Assembly (NCBI GenBank): GCA_030407315.1 | Contig: JALQPE010001738.1 | Span: forward strand, 1-64,000 | Reading direction: 5' to 3' | Length of the DNA: 64,000 nucleotides | Source of the DNA: Asparagopsis taxiformis | Lineage: Eukaryota; Rhodophyta; Florideophyceae; Bonnemaisoniales; Bonnemaisoniaceae | In this document: positions 62,559-64,000 of the stretch, piece after piece | How positions within the stretch are numbered: the first letter of the stretch is position 1 | Layout: every line of letters starts with the position of its first letter | Program-made: the position numbers and the translations under genes | Notes under the pieces: model-generated | What the model was told of the DNA's origin: nothing | The model's database searches: none | The model's input: only the letters and a program-made list of their open reading frames with translations

Positions 62559-63246
62559 TTGCACCTAACGTCCGTGCACTCGGAGGCTAAGCGACGAGCA
62601 CAAAGCGACAAGCTGTCCCGACAGTGATTGGTCCAAGTGTGCAAGTGTAACGGAAGGCCACGTGTAAAGAGTAAGTAGGATTTGTCCAGCGCAGCGCGAT
62701 GTTAACCCTAATTGATGCTGCGCTGGCAGTACTGCCGCTTATCGCGCCCATTACACGGCAGCGCCAGCGCAGCACAGCAGCGGAACAACGCTGTTAATCT
62801 CTCGGCAATTGGACCGAGTGGACCACATGCGCAATGTCTACTACTTGATGAAACGTGCGCAACAACTCTCGAGCATCGCTTCCCCTTCACTTCGACGCAA
62901 CCAGCAACCAGCACCAAGCACAGCGACCAGCACATCCAGCACACCCAGCGCAACTTGATTCTTCTCCAAGTAGCTACGACCGTCCCCGTCCAGTCCGCCC
63001 CGCACCACACCGCAACTCGCAACCGCTCGTCTATTTCCAATCGACCCGACCTCTCGCACCGTGTCTTCTGCAGCGATATCACTCACAAGCAACTGCATCT
63101 GTCTGTCTCTACCCGTCAACACCGCCATTAGTCACTGCCGCTCCCAGCTTTGACCCTCACTCTGTAAGCAAACTCCTTCGCGACGGCTCCATTTTCAGAC
63201 GGTACCGCATTCTCAATTCCACCCTATACATTATCAACGCATCGCA
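62559..63246. other. Intergenic region before the last gene
   Basis: About 690 bp with no clear gene. CAGCGCAGC-type simple sequence lies at 62718-62780. An Arg/Ser/Pro-rich frame crosses its right half but overlaps the next start in another frame. Confidence 0.4.
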
Positions 63247-63939
63247 ATGGTCTCCCACATCACTGCTCGCACGCCTACTACCGCTCGCGCTGCCCTGCAC
63301 CCCGCGTGCGTTCCCGCAAATTGCTTCCCGCTCGTCGACATTCATTTCGACGGCGCCGCGCACGCCACCATCGCCGGCCTCATTGAAGCCGGCAATGCAA
63401 AGCGTGTATCCGCGCTTGAGACGGCCGTTGCCGCCAATCTTACAGTTGACGATTCATCATCCAATTGCAATTGCGACGCACCCGTCGACCCCACCATCGG
63501 TGTCGATGCAGAGTACGCGCTCGCGCTCCTGAAAGCGCGTCGTAAACTGCAGCAAACGTTGCAGCATAAATTGCACAGCTTGCAGGCTTTGCGACTCAAG
63601 AGCGCCTGCATGCAACGCAAGCGCGCTTGCCCCAATTCAAGGAGAAAGACCAGAGCGCCCGCTGCTGCACCCGTGCGCTGCGCCGCCGCCGCAGTCACAG
63701 GTGCAGAGCGCTTCGGTGACGCCAAGACGACCGTCTGGCAAGGGCCTCTCCCCGTCCATGCTGCCGTCATGGATCCCCCCGTCATAGATCGTTCTATGTG
63801 CTCGTCGCCCGTTTCTAGCGATAATTGCGATGACGACACAATGCCTCGGATTGATGTGCGCCAGCGTTTTGATCCACGCAATGAGCGTAGAGTTGAAGAG
63901 GAGATTTCTTTTAAGCAGTGCGCCATTTATAGTGCTTGA
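63247..63939 (+). CDS. Uncharacterised protein
   Basis: 230 residues from ATG 63247, complete to a stop before the window edge. No family recognised. The first half is Ala/Thr-rich with a helix-forming stretch DAEYALALLKARRKLQQTLQHKLHSLQALRLK-like (about residues 87-120, Leu/Gln/Lys-rich, possible coiled coil). A basic patch RRKTRAPAAAPVR follows. The last 60 residues are acidic then Arg-rich, ending FKQCAIYSA. There are no membrane segments. A competing minus-strand frame overlaps most of it, so its reality is moderately uncertain. Confidence 0.45.
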   Translation: MVSHITARTPTTARAALHPACVPANCFPLVDIHFDGAAHATIAGLIEAGNAKRVSALETAVAANLTVDDSSSNCNCDAPVDPTIGVDAEYALALLKARRKLQQTLQHKLHSLQALRLKSACMQRKRACPNSRRKTRAPAAAPVRCAAAAVTGAERFGDAKTTVWQGPLPVHAAVMDPPVIDRSMCSSPVSSDNCDDDTMPRIDVRQRFDPRNERRVEEEISFKQCAIYSA

Positions 63940-64000
63940 TATCGCCGAGCGATGTCCGCGAATCGAGCGCCCTATCGTTTGTTGTTGCCATAGTTATGTG

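Overview
The window looks like nuclear DNA of a red alga, most likely a florideophyte such as Chondrus. It encodes a chlorophyll synthase with a leader sequence together with purely eukaryotic genes: a proteasome ATPase, a NEDD8-E1 subunit, ALG11, an anoctamin and an RCK-type potassium channel. The genes are almost all single-exon, tightly packed and on both strands, next to long repeat-rich tracts. The organism assignment is an inference; no rRNA, tRNA or CRISPR array was recognised.

The first 26.5 kb is mobile-element and repeat territory. At 1.9-6.7 kb lies a badly broken DNA transposon whose reading-frame fragments resemble a Tnp2/CACTA-type transposase and whose ends carry CACTA/TAGTG inside perfect hairpins. 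From about 7.4 to 19.4 kb there is a roughly 12 kb structure bounded by inverted ends rich in the palindrome GGACGTCC. Nested inside it is a giant inverted repeat (arms 10388-12552 and 15176-17975, spacer 2.6 kb) built from roughly 500-bp tandem units. At 20.7-23.6 kb, on the minus strand, sits a GC-rich coding region split by a frameshift (globular N-terminal part, coiled-coil C-terminal part). It may be a gag-like gene of a non-autonomous element. Nothing was recognised between 23.7 and 26.5 kb.

From 26.5 to 45.9 kb the window is gene-dense: an anoctamin (TMEM16) gene with two short introns, a class II DnaJ, chlorophyll synthase, a 1586-residue RCK potassium channel, ALG11, the 26S proteasome ATPase RPT5, mitochondrial bL36, and a RING-kinase-armadillo protein. 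A 4 kb gene-poor stretch follows. From 49.9 kb to the end come a five-finger C2H2 protein, the NEDD8-activating enzyme regulatory subunit, a UVR-motif/beta-propeller protein, a type II membrane glycosyltransferase with an NTR-like N-terminal region, an RNase III-fold protein and a small uncharacterised protein.

The genes do not form one pathway; they are housekeeping and membrane functions placed side by side. Several pairs are divergent with 250-310 bp between starts (DnaJ/ChlG, RPT5/bL36m, glycosyltransferase/RNase III) and may share promoter regions. Start codons were set at the first in-frame ATG, even where the open frame runs further upstream.
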